Assembly (NCBI RefSeq): GCF_000013625.1
Contig: NC_009659.1
Span: forward strand, 3,906,001 to 3,970,000
Origin: Janthinobacterium sp. Marseille
GTDB taxonomy: Bacteria > Pseudomonadota > Gammaproteobacteria > Burkholderiales > Burkholderiaceae_D
DNA: 64,000 bases
Reading direction: 5' to 3'
Shown here: one piece after another, positions 46,892-56,158 of the stretch
Numbering within the stretch: position 1 is the first letter of the stretch
How the letters are laid out: every line of letters starts with the position of its first letter
The notes under the pieces: generated by a model
Database searches by the model: none
Told to the model about the DNA's origin: nothing
The model's input: only the letters and a program-made list of their open reading frames with translations
Program-made: the position numbers and the translations under genes

Positions 46892-49060
46892 ATGAACAAC
46901 AAAACCATCGATATTATCGATGTGCTAAGTTTACGCGGACCAAATATCTGGACTTACCGTCCAGTGCTGGAGGCATGGGTTGATATTGGCGAACTGGAAG
47001 ACTTTCCCTCCAACACCATCCCCGGCTTCTATGAGCGGCTCACCGCCTGGTTGCCTAGCTTGGTCGAACATCATTGTGGCGTCGGCGTACATGGCGGTTT
47101 CCTGATGCGCCTGCGTGAAGGCACCTGGCCCGGCCACATCATGGAACATGTGATGATTGAGCTGCAAAACCTGGCCGGCATGCAAAGCGGTTTCGGCAAG
47201 GCACGTGAAACTTCGAAACGCGGTGTGTACAAGGTTGTTGTCCGCGCCCGCCACGAAGAAGTCAGCCGCGCCGCCCTGGTTGCCGCCCGTGACCTGGTCA
47301 TGGCTGCGATCCAGGATAAACCGTTTGACGTCAAAGGCGCGGTCGACAATTTGCGCGACATCCTGGAATCTGTAGCGTTGGGACCAAGCACCGGCTGTAT
47401 CGTCGATGCTGCGACCGATCGTCGCATACCATCGATGCGCCTGAATGAGGGCAATCTGGTGCAACTCGGCTACGGCGCACGCCAACGCCGCATCTGGACC
47501 GCGGAAACCGACCAGACCAGCGCCATCGCGGAAACCATTTCCAGTGACAAAGAATTAACAAAAACACTGCTGCAATCCTGCGGCGTACCGGTGCCGGAAG
47601 GCCGCATCGTCAATAGCGTCGCCGATGCCTGGGATGCAGCCGAAAGCATAGGTTTACCGGTTGTCATCAAACCGCTGGACGGCAACCATGGCCGCGGCGT
47701 CTCAACCAACCTAAATAATCAAAAAGATATAGAAGCCGCCTTCCTGCTGGCCGAACAGGAAAGCAGTGATGTCATTGTCGAGCGCTTCGTGCGCGGCAAT
47801 GAACATCGCCTGCTGATCATCGGCGGTCGCCTGGTCGCCGCAGCACGTGGCGAAGAAGCATCTATCGTTTCCGATGGCGTCTCGACCATTTCCGAACTCA
47901 TTAATAGCCAGCTCAACAGCGATCCGCGTCGCGGCAGCAGTGAAGACTGCCCGCTGAACCTGATCCTGATCGACGAAGCGGACGACCCGCGCGTGGTCTT
48001 GCTGGAATTGGCGCGCCAGGGCTACACCACTGAATCGATCCCGCCCGCCGGTGAAAAAATCCTGGTGCAACGCAATGGCAACGTCGCTTTCGACGTAACC
48101 GACCAGGTACATCCGAGCGTCGCCGCTGCAGCTTCATTGGCTGCGCGCATCGTCGGCCTGGATATCGCCGGTGTCGACCTGGTGGCGGAAGATATTTCCC
48201 GTCCGCTGGAAGAACAAGGCGGCGCGATTGTTGAAGTCAATGCCGGTCCGGGCTTGTTGATGCATCTGAAACCAGCCGACGGCCCGGCGCGCCCGGTCGG
48301 ACGCGCCATCGTCGATCATTTGTTTGCAGAAGACCAGAACGGCCGCATTCCTATCGTCGGTGTGACCGGTTCGCACGGCAGCACCGTTGTCTCGCGCCTG
48401 ATCGCATGGTTATTGCACCTGCAAGGCAAGTATGTCGGCCTGGCATGCCGCGACGGCTTGTTCCTGCGTCAGCGCCATGTCCTGCAAAAGGAAAGCGACA
48501 ACTGGCAGGCCACCCGCCAGGTCTTGCTCAACCGTATGGTGGAAGCAGCCGTTTTTGAAAACAGCAGCAAAGCCATCCTGTCCGAAGGCCTGGCTTACGA
48601 CTGGTGCCAGGTCGGTGTGGTAACGAATATCGACCCTACCGACAAACTGCCTGAGTTCTACATCGAAGATGCGGATCAAATGACCAAGGTCGCACGCACC
48701 CAGGTCGATATCGTATTGCCGGATGGCGTCGCCGTACTCAATGCCGCCGATGCACGCGTTGCAGAATTTGCTTCACTGTGCGACGGCAGCGTGATTTTCT
48801 TTGCGGCTTCACCATCGACACCTGTCATCGTCGCGCATCAAGCCGAAGGCGGCCGCAGTGTATTCGTACGCGACGGCAATATCGTACTGGCAACGGGCAA
48901 GGAAGAAGTGTTGGTCAGCGCAGCGCAAGAACGCGCCGACCTCAGTATCGAAAACAGTTTGGCAGCAATTGCAGCAGCATGGGCCTTGGGCATCAGCCCC
49001 GATTTGATGAAGGCCGGGATAGAAACATTTGAATCAACAGATGCTAACATCAGGGCCTGA
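46892..49060 (+). CDS. Cyanophycin synthetase paralogue with degenerate ligase domain (CphA'/CphA2-like)
   Basis: The 722-residue protein shares the three-part CphA layout: an N-terminal domain with LGPSTGCIVDAATDRRIP, an ATP-grasp domain with VVIKPLDGNHGRGVS and VEVNAGPGLLMHLKP, and a Mur-ligase-like domain. In the last, the P-loop reads GSHGST where active enzymes have GTNGKTT; the ARGGxLREG and DHLG motifs are also lost (SSKAILSEG, DKLPEF), and the C-terminal subdomain is missing. It probably keeps only one ligase activity, as CphA2 does with beta-Asp-Arg dipeptides, or modulates the full enzyme. cphA follows immediately. Confidence 0.9.
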   Translation: MNNKTIDIIDVLSLRGPNIWTYRPVLEAWVDIGELEDFPSNTIPGFYERLTAWLPSLVEHHCGVGVHGGFLMRLREGTWPGHIMEHVMIELQNLAGMQSGFGKARETSKRGVYKVVVRARHEEVSRAALVAARDLVMAAIQDKPFDVKGAVDNLRDILESVALGPSTGCIVDAATDRRIPSMRLNEGNLVQLGYGARQRRIWTAETDQTSAIAETISSDKELTKTLLQSCGVPVPEGRIVNSVADAWDAAESIGLPVVIKPLDGNHGRGVSTNLNNQKDIEAAFLLAEQESSDVIVERFVRGNEHRLLIIGGRLVAAARGEEASIVSDGVSTISELINSQLNSDPRRGSSEDCPLNLILIDEADDPRVVLLELARQGYTTESIPPAGEKILVQRNGNVAFDVTDQVHPSVAAAASLAARIVGLDIAGVDLVAEDISRPLEEQGGAIVEVNAGPGLLMHLKPADGPARPVGRAIVDHLFAEDQNGRIPIVGVTGSHGSTVVSRLIAWLLHLQGKYVGLACRDGLFLRQRHVLQKESDNWQATRQVLLNRMVEAAVFENSSKAILSEGLAYDWCQVGVVTNIDPTDKLPEFYIEDADQMTKVARTQVDIVLPDGVAVLNAADARVAEFASLCDGSVIFFAASPSTPVIVAHQAEGGRSVFVRDGNIVLATGKEEVLVSAAQERADLSIENSLAAIAAAWALGISPDLMKAGIETFESTDANIRA

Positions 49061-49188
49061 AAATCATGAGCTCAGTATACGCACACCACGAAAATAAAGA
49101 GACCAACGCAGTCTATCTCGATGCGTTAATCGATAAAGCACCGGCTAGCGGCAAAAAGAGAACCGTTGCGCCAAGAAGGAAGATGCTC

Positions 49189-51750
49189 ATGGAAATATCC
49201 CGCGTTCGCGCCTTGCGCGGCCCCAACCTGTGGAGCCGGCATACGTCGATTGAAGCCATTGTGTCCTGCAATGGAATCGAACAAACTATCCTTGCGATCC
49301 CTGGTTTCGAAGACCGTTTGCGCGCACGCTTTCCGGAAATCAAATTCCTGGAACCGGCCGAAACCACATTCTCGATGGCGCATGTGCTGGAAAGCGCTGC
49401 CATCGGCCTGCAGGCACAAGCCGGTTGCCCGGTCACTTTCAGCCGCACCATACAAACCGTAGAACCTGGTATTTACCAGGTAGTCGTCGAATATACCGAA
49501 GAAGCAGTAGGCCGACTCGCGTTTGAACTGGCACAGAACCTGTGCCGCGCCGCGACCGAAGACACGCCTTTCGACCTCGCCACCGCACTGGCCAGCCTGC
49601 GTGAACTCGACGAAGACATCCGCCTCGGACCCAGCACCGGCTCCATCGTCGATGCGGCAGTCGCACGCGGTATTCCGTTCCGCCGCCTGACCGAAGGCAG
49701 CATGGTGCAGTTCGGTTGGGGCAGCCGCCAGAAGCGTATCCAGGCGGCAGAAACCGGTTTCACCAGTGCTATCGCTGAATCGATTGCACAAGACAAGGAA
49801 ATGACCAAGGTCTTGCTGGCTGCTGCCGGCGTGCCGGTACCTGACGGCGCTTCGGTCACGACTGCAGAAGAAGCATGGCAGGCCGCCCGCGATATCGGTG
49901 CACCGGTCGTCATTAAGCCGCGTGATGGCAACCAGGGTAAAGGTGTGGCCGTCAACATGAAGACGGAAGAAGAAGTCAAAACCGCCTTCGCCGTGGCCTA
50001 CGAAATCTGTAGCGATGTCGTGGTCGAACGTTACCTGCCGGGCCACGATTACCGCCTGCTGGTAGTCGGCAAACAATTGATCGCTGCTGCGCGTCGTGCA
50101 CCGCCGGAAGTCCTCGGCGACGGCGTACAAACCATACGCCAGCTGATCGACCAGGTGAACCTCGATCCATTGCGCGGCGACGGCCATGCCAGCCCGCTGA
50201 CCAAGATCAAGGTTGATAACCTGACTCTGGCAACCCTGGCAAAAATCAATTACACGCTGGAAAGCGTACCGCCGAAAGGCGTACAAGTGGTCCTGCGCAA
50301 TAATGCGAATCTGAGCACCGGCGGCACCGCCACCGATGTCACTGATGATGTCCATCCCGACCTCGCCGCACGCGCAGTAGAAGCGGCGCAAATGATCGGC
50401 CTGGATATATGCGGCATCGACCTGGTCTGCGAAAGCGTACTCAAGACACTGGAAGAACAAGGTGGCGGCGTAGTCGAAGTCAATGCCGCCCCTGGTTTGC
50501 GCATGCACATCAAGCCATCGTTCGGCAAAGGCCGCCCGGTCGGCGAAGCAATTATTTCCACCATGTTTGACGAAGGCGACGATGGCCGTATCCCGGTCGT
50601 CGCCGTAGCCGGCACCAATGGCAAGACCACCACGGTCCGCCTGATCGCGCACATCCTGCAAGGTAATAAATACCGTGTCGGCATGACCAGCACCGACGGC
50701 GTGTATATCGAAAACAAACGCATCGACACTGGCGACTGCAGCGGCCCACGCAGCGCACGCAATGTGCTGATGCATCCGGACGTCGATGCTGCCGTGCTCG
50801 AAACCGCACGTGGCGGCGTTCTGCGCGAAGGCCTCGGCTTTGATCGTTGCAACGTTGCAGTTGTCACCAACATCGGCGTCGGTGACCATCTCGGCCTGAA
50901 CTTCATCTCGACCGTGGAAGACCTCGCCGTCGTCAAACGCGTGATCGTACAAAACGTGGCACCGAACGGTACTGCGGTCCTGAATGCTGCCGATCCTATG
51001 GTTGCAAACATGGCGGGTAGCTGCCCGGGCAGCGTGACCTTCTTTGCACAAGACAGTAACCATGCCGTACTCGCTACGCATCGCGCACAGGGCCATCGCG
51101 TCCTGTTCCAGGATGGCAATGTGATCGTGCTGTCCGAAGGCAAGTTCGAACACCGCATCCAGCTCTCCGACATTCCGATTACCCATAACGGTACTGTCGG
51201 CTTCCAGGTTGAAAACGCGATGGCGGCAATCGGTGCCGCATGGGGCCTCGGCCTCGACTGGAACGTCGTGCTGGAAGGTCTGCGCACTTTTGAAAACAGC
51301 GCAAGCTCTACACCAGGTCGCTTCAATATCTTCTCGCACAAAGGCGCAACCGTTATCGCCGATTACGGCCACAATCCGGACGCGATTGAAGCATTGACCC
51401 GTGCCGTGGAAGGCATGCCGGCCAAGCGCCGCATGGTTGTCATCAGCGGTGCCGGTGATCGTCGTGACGAAGACTTGCGTCGCCAGACCCAGATCCTCGG
51501 CGATGCATTCGACGATGTGATCCTGTATGAAGACCAATGCCAGCGCGGCCGTGCCGATGGTGAAGTATTGGCCTTGCTGCGTGATGGCTTGAGCAACGCG
51601 AAACGCACCCGCTTCACGCAGGAAATCCAGGGGGAATTCATCGCCATCGATACCGCACTGGCGAAACTGGAAGCGGGTGATTTATGTCTGATCCTGGTCG
51701 ATCAGGTCGAAGAGGCCCTCGCCCACATTGCCGCGAACGTCAAAGCGTAA
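49189..51750 (+). CDS. cphA: Cyanophycin synthetase
   Basis: The 853-residue enzyme makes cyanophycin, a storage polymer with an Asp backbone and Arg side chains, using two ATP per unit. It has an N-terminal domain, an ATP-grasp domain (PVVIKPRDGNQGKGV, VEVNAAPGLRMHIKP) that adds Asp, and a Mur-ligase-like domain that adds Arg (P-loop AGTNGKTTT near residue 475, ETARGGVLREGLGF, DYGHNPDA). All active-site motifs are intact. The frame is open back to an ATG at 49066, but AAGGAAG six bases before the ATG at 49189 and the family N-terminus MEISRVRALRGPNLWS favour the later start. Confidence 0.95.
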   Translation: MEISRVRALRGPNLWSRHTSIEAIVSCNGIEQTILAIPGFEDRLRARFPEIKFLEPAETTFSMAHVLESAAIGLQAQAGCPVTFSRTIQTVEPGIYQVVVEYTEEAVGRLAFELAQNLCRAATEDTPFDLATALASLRELDEDIRLGPSTGSIVDAAVARGIPFRRLTEGSMVQFGWGSRQKRIQAAETGFTSAIAESIAQDKEMTKVLLAAAGVPVPDGASVTTAEEAWQAARDIGAPVVIKPRDGNQGKGVAVNMKTEEEVKTAFAVAYEICSDVVVERYLPGHDYRLLVVGKQLIAAARRAPPEVLGDGVQTIRQLIDQVNLDPLRGDGHASPLTKIKVDNLTLATLAKINYTLESVPPKGVQVVLRNNANLSTGGTATDVTDDVHPDLAARAVEAAQMIGLDICGIDLVCESVLKTLEEQGGGVVEVNAAPGLRMHIKPSFGKGRPVGEAIISTMFDEGDDGRIPVVAVAGTNGKTTTVRLIAHILQGNKYRVGMTSTDGVYIENKRIDTGDCSGPRSARNVLMHPDVDAAVLETARGGVLREGLGFDRCNVAVVTNIGVGDHLGLNFISTVEDLAVVKRVIVQNVAPNGTAVLNAADPMVANMAGSCPGSVTFFAQDSNHAVLATHRAQGHRVLFQDGNVIVLSEGKFEHRIQLSDIPITHNGTVGFQVENAMAAIGAAWGLGLDWNVVLEGLRTFENSASSTPGRFNIFSHKGATVIADYGHNPDAIEALTRAVEGMPAKRRMVVISGAGDRRDEDLRRQTQILGDAFDDVILYEDQCQRGRADGEVLALLRDGLSNAKRTRFTQEIQGEFIAIDTALAKLEAGDLCLILVDQVEEALAHIAANVKA

Positions 51751-51754
51751 ATAT

Positions 51755-51782
51755 AAAAAGCCAGCTGCAAGCTGGCTTTTTT
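51755..51782 (+). terminator. Rho-independent terminator of cphA
   Basis: A hairpin with arms AAAAAGCCAGC and GCTGGCTTTTT around TGCAA ends the cyanophycin synthetase transcript; flanks also allow use from the opposite side. Confidence 0.92.
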
Positions 51783-51794
51783 ATTTCTGTCTCT

Positions 51795-52427
51795 TTATTT
51801 GCATTTGCCGCTGGCAGCCTTATAGATAAGCACAGGTATGCCTAGCAAACCACCACCTATCTTTTCCTCCACACAATCCGGCACGGCCGCACCCTGTATA
51901 CCTTCGACCCAGCGATCACGCTTGCCGTTCGGGTTTAGCTGTTCATTCGCCATTTCTCCTGCGCTTTTTTTCTTGAAGTAGGCATCGCGGAAATCCGGCA
52001 GCACCAATGCCGATTTGCCGACGGATTGGCTTTGCGCGGACTCTGGCCCGATATACCCTGCTGCAGACTCTTGATGCACGGCGCGTGTTTCGTTCCTGGT
52101 TGCCCGCTCCTCCACCACGCGACGACTATTGGGAACGGCTTGTCTCATTTTATTGATTTCCGGCCGTAAGAATGTTGCCGTCAATGGCGTCAGCGATGCC
52201 GACGCAAAAGCCGTTGGTCCTTGCATCAACACCACTGTGATCGGCGGCATGGCTGCAGAACCCTGCGCATATGGGCCGGCATACCGCACCACCCACCATA
52301 TCAGCGTCAAGTGGGCGATGATCACCGTGGGCAGCACGATGGACAATCTACTTATAAAAAGCCAGCTACAAGCCGATTTCTTTTCGACCGTATCAAACTG
52401 CGCGGCACATTCATTCCAAATCATCAT
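51795..52427 (-). CDS. Unknown protein with one membrane helix
   Basis: The 210-residue product has one hydrophobic helix near the N-terminus (LSIVLPTVIIAHLTLIWWVV) and then a long polar part. PNGKRDRWVEGIQGAAVPDCVEEKIGGGLLGIP near the end holds cysteine and glycine features but no domain I know. The topology (short inside, long outside) resembles TonB-like energy transducers or secretion accessory proteins, though no proline-rich linker is present. It starts at an ATG at 52427 (GTG at 52433 possible), 12 bases after the next gene upstream, with which it is probably co-transcribed. Confidence 0.6.
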   Translation of the reverse strand: MMIWNECAAQFDTVEKKSACSWLFISRLSIVLPTVIIAHLTLIWWVVRYAGPYAQGSAAMPPITVVLMQGPTAFASASLTPLTATFLRPEINKMRQAVPNSRRVVEERATRNETRAVHQESAAGYIGPESAQSQSVGKSALVLPDFRDAYFKKKSAGEMANEQLNPNGKRDRWVEGIQGAAVPDCVEEKIGGGLLGIPVLIYKAASGKCK

Positions 52428-52439
52428 GCACACCCGTCA

Positions 52440-52928
52440 TCACGGCGAGGATTCAGCTTTTTTCAGTTCCTCCACATACTGACCGAAGTTCAACATCAAA
52501 TCCTCGCTTCTGAAATCCTTGGGTATGAGCTTGGTGCAGAACCAGTTATCGGTCCATGTATGATCTTGCGGAAAATGCAAAGGCACCAACCGGGTCTCGA
52601 TCATGTCCTTAATCTCGGCAATGGCCTCCTGCGCCTCTGCCTCCCCCAGTTCTGCGCTCAGGCGCGCATGCAGCAGTTGCTGCAGTTCTTTCTGATAGCG
52701 CCCATGGGTTTCATACCATTGATCGTACAAACGCTGTAGTTCTGGCCCCGTTGACGGATCAAATTGCACGCAGGAAGCCAATGTCTTGGGAAAAAGTGCA
52801 GGCACATCCAGGTATGCGGTAAACATAAACTGGAGTTTGCCAGTGCTGTCCGCACGTGCAAACGATGTGGCAGATGCCAGGATCAGACACAGGAAGATAC
52901 CGGGCACGATGGTTCGTAGTTGTTTCAT
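52440..52928 (-). CDS. Unknown exported protein
   Basis: The 162-residue product has a signal peptide (hydrophobic GIFLCLILASATSFARA) and a helical mature part of about 140 residues: LQRLYDQWYETHGRYQKELQQLLHARL and EAQEAIAEIKDMIETRL, with cysteines in ASCVQF and NWFCTKL that could form a disulfide. I recognise no family. It is upstream of the single-helix protein gene and ends twelve bases before it, so they are likely one operon. Confidence 0.65.
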   Translation of the reverse strand: MKQLRTIVPGIFLCLILASATSFARADSTGKLQFMFTAYLDVPALFPKTLASCVQFDPSTGPELQRLYDQWYETHGRYQKELQQLLHARLSAELGEAEAQEAIAEIKDMIETRLVPLHFPQDHTWTDNWFCTKLIPKDFRSEDLMLNFGQYVEELKKAESSP

Positions 52929-52975
52929 GTGATGCATCCTCTGCACAACGCACACTGTAATCACATCCATGACTT

Positions 52976-53004
52976 AAAAAGGCCAGCTTCAGGCTGACCT
53001 TTTT
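52976..53004 (-). terminator. Terminator after the outer-membrane barrel gene
   Basis: Read leftwards, AAAAAGGTCAGCC, loop, GGCTGGCCTTTTT forms a hairpin with a final T-run. It lies 16 bases after the stop of the barrel gene and separates it from the following gene. Confidence 0.85.
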
Positions 53005-53019
53005 GGCTGTCAAACAGCA

Positions 53020-53616
53020 TTAAAACTTGTAACGCAGACCGACAGAGAACAGATTTGCTTTCAGATTGACACCATCGTCTTTAGCGACTTTGCCGAAATT
53101 TTCATACTCAAGTACAGCGGCCAGTTTCTTTGAAAAATTGTAAGCAGCACCAATACCGATCAACGGCGTCGTACGGGTGTCAGATTCAGAGACATATCCT
53201 GCAACCCCTGCTTCCGTGTAAACATCCGCTATCTTGACGCGATTTCGCGATACACCCAGCTTGGCAAAGACCGCAAACTGATTATTGACGGGTAAAGTGG
53301 CTGTCGCCGCAATATAAAGCGACCTTACCTTGCTACTAAAATTGCCTTGTACATCATCATCGGCATAAGCGATTTTTCCTTTTCCCAAATTGACATAACC
53401 ACCTTGCACACCGAAATACTGATTGAATTCGTAACCGCCATATAGCTTGTAGCCGGTCGAGTTATCCTTCACCGAGCCACTTCCCTCATCGCCACTTACA
53501 CTGATTTTCTGATTGGCACGTCCTGCATTGAAACCAATATAAGCACCTTCCGCTTGTGCCAACACAGGCATCACCAGTGCCGCACTGATTACCATTACCC
53601 CAATTTGTTTGATCAT
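53020..53616 (-). CDS. Outer-membrane beta-barrel protein (OmpA/OmpW-like, 8-strand type)
   Basis: The 198-residue protein has a signal peptide cleaved after AQA and alternating hydrophobic strands with aromatic girdles: GYKLYGGYEFNQYFGVQGGYVNLG, ATLPVNNQFAVFAKLGVSRNRV, TPLIGIGAAYNFSKKLAAVLEYENFG. It ends with VGLRYKF; the final Phe is the barrel assembly signal. The ATG at 53616 has GGGGAG six bases upstream. The role is unknown; small porin or membrane-stability proteins have this form. Confidence 0.85.
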   Translation of the reverse strand: MIKQIGVMVISAALVMPVLAQAEGAYIGFNAGRANQKISVSGDEGSGSVKDNSTGYKLYGGYEFNQYFGVQGGYVNLGKGKIAYADDDVQGNFSSKVRSLYIAATATLPVNNQFAVFAKLGVSRNRVKIADVYTEAGVAGYVSESDTRTTPLIGIGAAYNFSKKLAAVLEYENFGKVAKDDGVNLKANLFSVGLRYKF

Positions 53617-53871
53617 TGCCATCTCCCCGTTTTTGTACAAATGAATTCAAGCCGTAGAAAACTTTGTACAGTAATGGCTGGAGTGAGGATTAAACATAGG
53701 ACACATCTCATTCAATGGCGCGGCTTGCCCATTGCTTCATCTGTCTTATGCCTGACCCAGGCGACAAAAAACAATGGTGATCGCATCACCAGATACTTCC
53801 GGCATTGCGATCACCATATGGCTTACATCAAACAACTATCTTCATTCCGCCACTATCGGGCGTCACTACGC

Positions 53872-54300
53872 TCAACTATGGATATAGGTCTTGAGATACT
53901 GGATCGTCTCTTCCTGGGTAGAAATCACTTCCTTCACCAGGTCCCCTATCGAAATCACGCCGATGACAAAACCTTTCTCTGTCACCGGAAGATGGCGGAA
54001 ATTCCCATCCGACATCAGGGTCATGCATTCTTCCACCGTGTGCTCCTTGCTCACCGTCGTCACCCGGCTGGTCATGATGTCACCGACGCAGATATCCGTA
54101 GAACTCTTGTTGGCAAGTGCAACCTTGCGGGCATAATCCCGTTCGGACAGAATGCCGACCAGCTTGCCTTCATCAATTACAACCATCGCACCCACGTCAT
54201 GTACAGCCATAATCTTCAGGGCGTCTATCAAGGGCGTACGTGAACATGTACTGCACAGGCTTTTGTTTTTCAACATCAGCAATTGGGATACCGTACGCAT
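53872..54300 (-). CDS. CBS domain-pair protein
   Basis: The 142-residue cytoplasmic protein is a tandem of two CBS motifs: PLIDALKIMAVHDVGAMVVIDEGKLVGILSERDYARKV and VEECMTLMSDGNFRHLPVTEKGFVIGVISIGDLVKEVI. Such pairs bind adenosine nucleotides or NAD and act as regulators, often in stress. The ATG at 54300 begins MRTVSQLL. No membrane or enzyme part. Monocistronic or the last gene of the stretch before the hydrolase. Confidence 0.9.
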   Translation of the reverse strand: MRTVSQLLMLKNKSLCSTCSRTPLIDALKIMAVHDVGAMVVIDEGKLVGILSERDYARKVALANKSSTDICVGDIMTSRVTTVSKEHTVEECMTLMSDGNFRHLPVTEKGFVIGVISIGDLVKEVISTQEETIQYLKTYIHS

Positions 54301-54355
54301 GAGCAAACTCGACTTATAAAGGAAAAAGGAAGAGACAGGAAATTCAGCCTGCCCG

Positions 54356-55174
54356 TTATTTGTTTTTGAAGCCGGCGATGATTTTGTCGCTGTTGGAGAC
54401 GAAGCCGAAGCATTTTTTCACATTGAATACGGCATTCTGCGTACAGAATTCCGGTGAAGTCGTGGCACAGCAATCTTCCACCATGACGCAGGCGTAACCG
54501 AGGAAGTTGGCATCCTGCAATGAACACAGCACGCATTGATCGGTATTCACACCTGCGAACATCAGGGTCTTGATATCCATATTGCGCAGGATGCTGTCGA
54601 GCGGCGTGTCCCAGAATCCGCTGATGCGATATTTATCGACGCAAATATCCTGTGGATGTATTTCCAGTTCATCCACTACCGCCGCTGCCCAGCTGTCTTT
54701 CTCCAACACGTTGGCGACACGCTTCGGCAGTTGCTCACCGAGGCCGATCCCGCTGCCTTTAGGTTTATACAAATGGTGCTGGTTAGGCGGCATATTCAGC
54801 AGGTCCGGGCGATTGCCCCAGTTCACCCAGATGATAGGCACATTGGCATCCCGCAATACCGGCAGCAGTTTCTTCAATGGTTCAATCGGCTGGCGGCAAG
54901 GTGTGTAATCCACACCCAGGTGATCGACCCAACCATCTTTCGCACAGAAATCATTTTGCATATCGATGACGACCAGCGCCGTGCGATGTGCATCAAAGGT
55001 CACGGTCTGCGGATCGGATTGAATCGTGATCGGTGCCGGATGCACCGGCGTACCGATCAGATCCACATGCTCTGCATTCACCATCCAGTGGTTATGCGCC
55101 CGCACTGAACCGATACGGTTCAATTCGGTTTCCACATTCTCATTTCTTACCGCTTGCGCATTCTTCGCATTCAT
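54356..55174 (-). CDS. Isochorismatase-fold cysteine hydrolase (biuret/ureidoacrylate amidohydrolase-like)
   Basis: The 272-residue enzyme belongs to the isochorismatase superfamily. The triad is visible: Asp71 in VVIDMQNDF, Lys181 in VDKYRISGF and Cys214 in NTDQCVLCS. The GFWDTPLDSILR stretch is shared with RutB (ureidoacrylate hydrolase) and biuret hydrolase, which split ammonia or carbamate from ureides. An N-terminal extension of about 50 residues is unusual. AGGAGG precedes the ATG. It is the last gene of the BMP-type ABC importer operon, so the importer probably supplies its substrate. Confidence 0.87.
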   Translation of the reverse strand: MNAKNAQAVRNENVETELNRIGSVRAHNHWMVNAEHVDLIGTPVHPAPITIQSDPQTVTFDAHRTALVVIDMQNDFCAKDGWVDHLGVDYTPCRQPIEPLKKLLPVLRDANVPIIWVNWGNRPDLLNMPPNQHHLYKPKGSGIGLGEQLPKRVANVLEKDSWAAAVVDELEIHPQDICVDKYRISGFWDTPLDSILRNMDIKTLMFAGVNTDQCVLCSLQDANFLGYACVMVEDCCATTSPEFCTQNAVFNVKKCFGFVSNSDKIIAGFKNK

Positions 55175-55234
55175 ACATCCTCCTTCGATAAAGTTATTTT
55201 TTATAAATTTTTATACAGCCTTCAGCATGCGCTA

Positions 55235-56158
55235 CTAGCGCCCACGCTCAAATGCAAGGGTCAGGCCGGATGGCTGGCGTCCCTTGCCGACAAAACCTGC
55301 AATCGCAAACAATGCCAGCACATAAGGAAGCATCAAGAGGGATGCCACCGGAATGTTCAGGTTCATTGCTGGCGCCAGGAATTGCAATGCGGTCGCGAAA
55401 CCAAACAACAGGCATGCACCCAGTGTTTTCCATGGCGCCCAACCGCCAAAGATCACTGCGGTAATAGCGAGGTAACCGGCACCACGCGTCATGCCCTCGG
55501 TGAAGGTATTGCTATCTGCAATCGACATAAATGCACCGCCCAGGCCGGCCAGTGTCCCTGCATACAACACGCCCAGATAACGGATGAGTTTCACGTTGAT
55601 GCCAGCTTTGTCGGCAGCGCGCGGATCTTCACCCACTGCACGCACCGCCAGGCCAAACGACGTGTACTTCAACATGGCCCAGGTCACCACCACCATAATC
55701 AGGCCGATGTATGCAAGGCCGGTTTGCTGGAACAATGCGGGACCGATTACCGGAATCTCACTCAGGCCGGGAATATGCAGCTTGGCAAAACCCGGAATGG
55801 TGTCACGCGACAGCGGACCGAAAATTTCGCGATAGAGGAAAGTCGTCGCCCCCAGCGCCAGGATATTGAAACCTATGCCCACCACCAATTGGTTCGCCCG
55901 CAGGGTGACACTCAGGATGGCCTGGAAGAAAGCCACGATCAGGCATGCCATGACGCCAACCAGGACCCCGATCACAGGACTGCCGGTTACCCACGAAGCC
56001 CATGCGGCGGCAAACGCGGCCGTCAACATCATCCCGTCCAGGCTCAGGTTCAATACACCGGCGCGCTGGCTCACCAGCTCGCCCATGCCGGCCAGGATGA
56101 TAGGCATCGCCAGGCGCAGGCCGGAGCCAAGGAATACTGCCAATTGATCTTCGCTCAT
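55235..56158 (-). CDS. BMP-family ABC transporter permease (second)
   Basis: The 307-residue permease has about eight helices and the branched-chain/nucleoside permease pattern: RLAMPIILAGMGELVSQRAGVLNLSLDGMML near the start and RAVGEDPRAADKAGINVKLIRYLGVLYAGTLAGLGGAFMS, the loop that touches the ATPase. This is the NupQ/YufQ type. Its ATG overlaps the stop of the other permease gene (ATGA). Together they form the channel for purine or pyrimidine nucleosides or similar compounds. Confidence 0.9.
   Translation of the reverse strand: MSEDQLAVFLGSGLRLAMPIILAGMGELVSQRAGVLNLSLDGMMLTAAFAAAWASWVTGSPVIGVLVGVMACLIVAFFQAILSVTLRANQLVVGIGFNILALGATTFLYREIFGPLSRDTIPGFAKLHIPGLSEIPVIGPALFQQTGLAYIGLIMVVVTWAMLKYTSFGLAVRAVGEDPRAADKAGINVKLIRYLGVLYAGTLAGLGGAFMSIADSNTFTEGMTRGAGYLAITAVIFGGWAPWKTLGACLLFGFATALQFLAPAMNLNIPVASLLMLPYVLALFAIAGFVGKGRQPSGLTLAFERGR

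Noticed and set aside
49126..51537. An 803-codon open frame antisense to cphA
   Set aside because: It lies entirely inside cphA on the other strand. Codon bias in GC-rich genes keeps such frames open; the translation has no family pattern, while the sense strand encodes a full, motif-complete enzyme.
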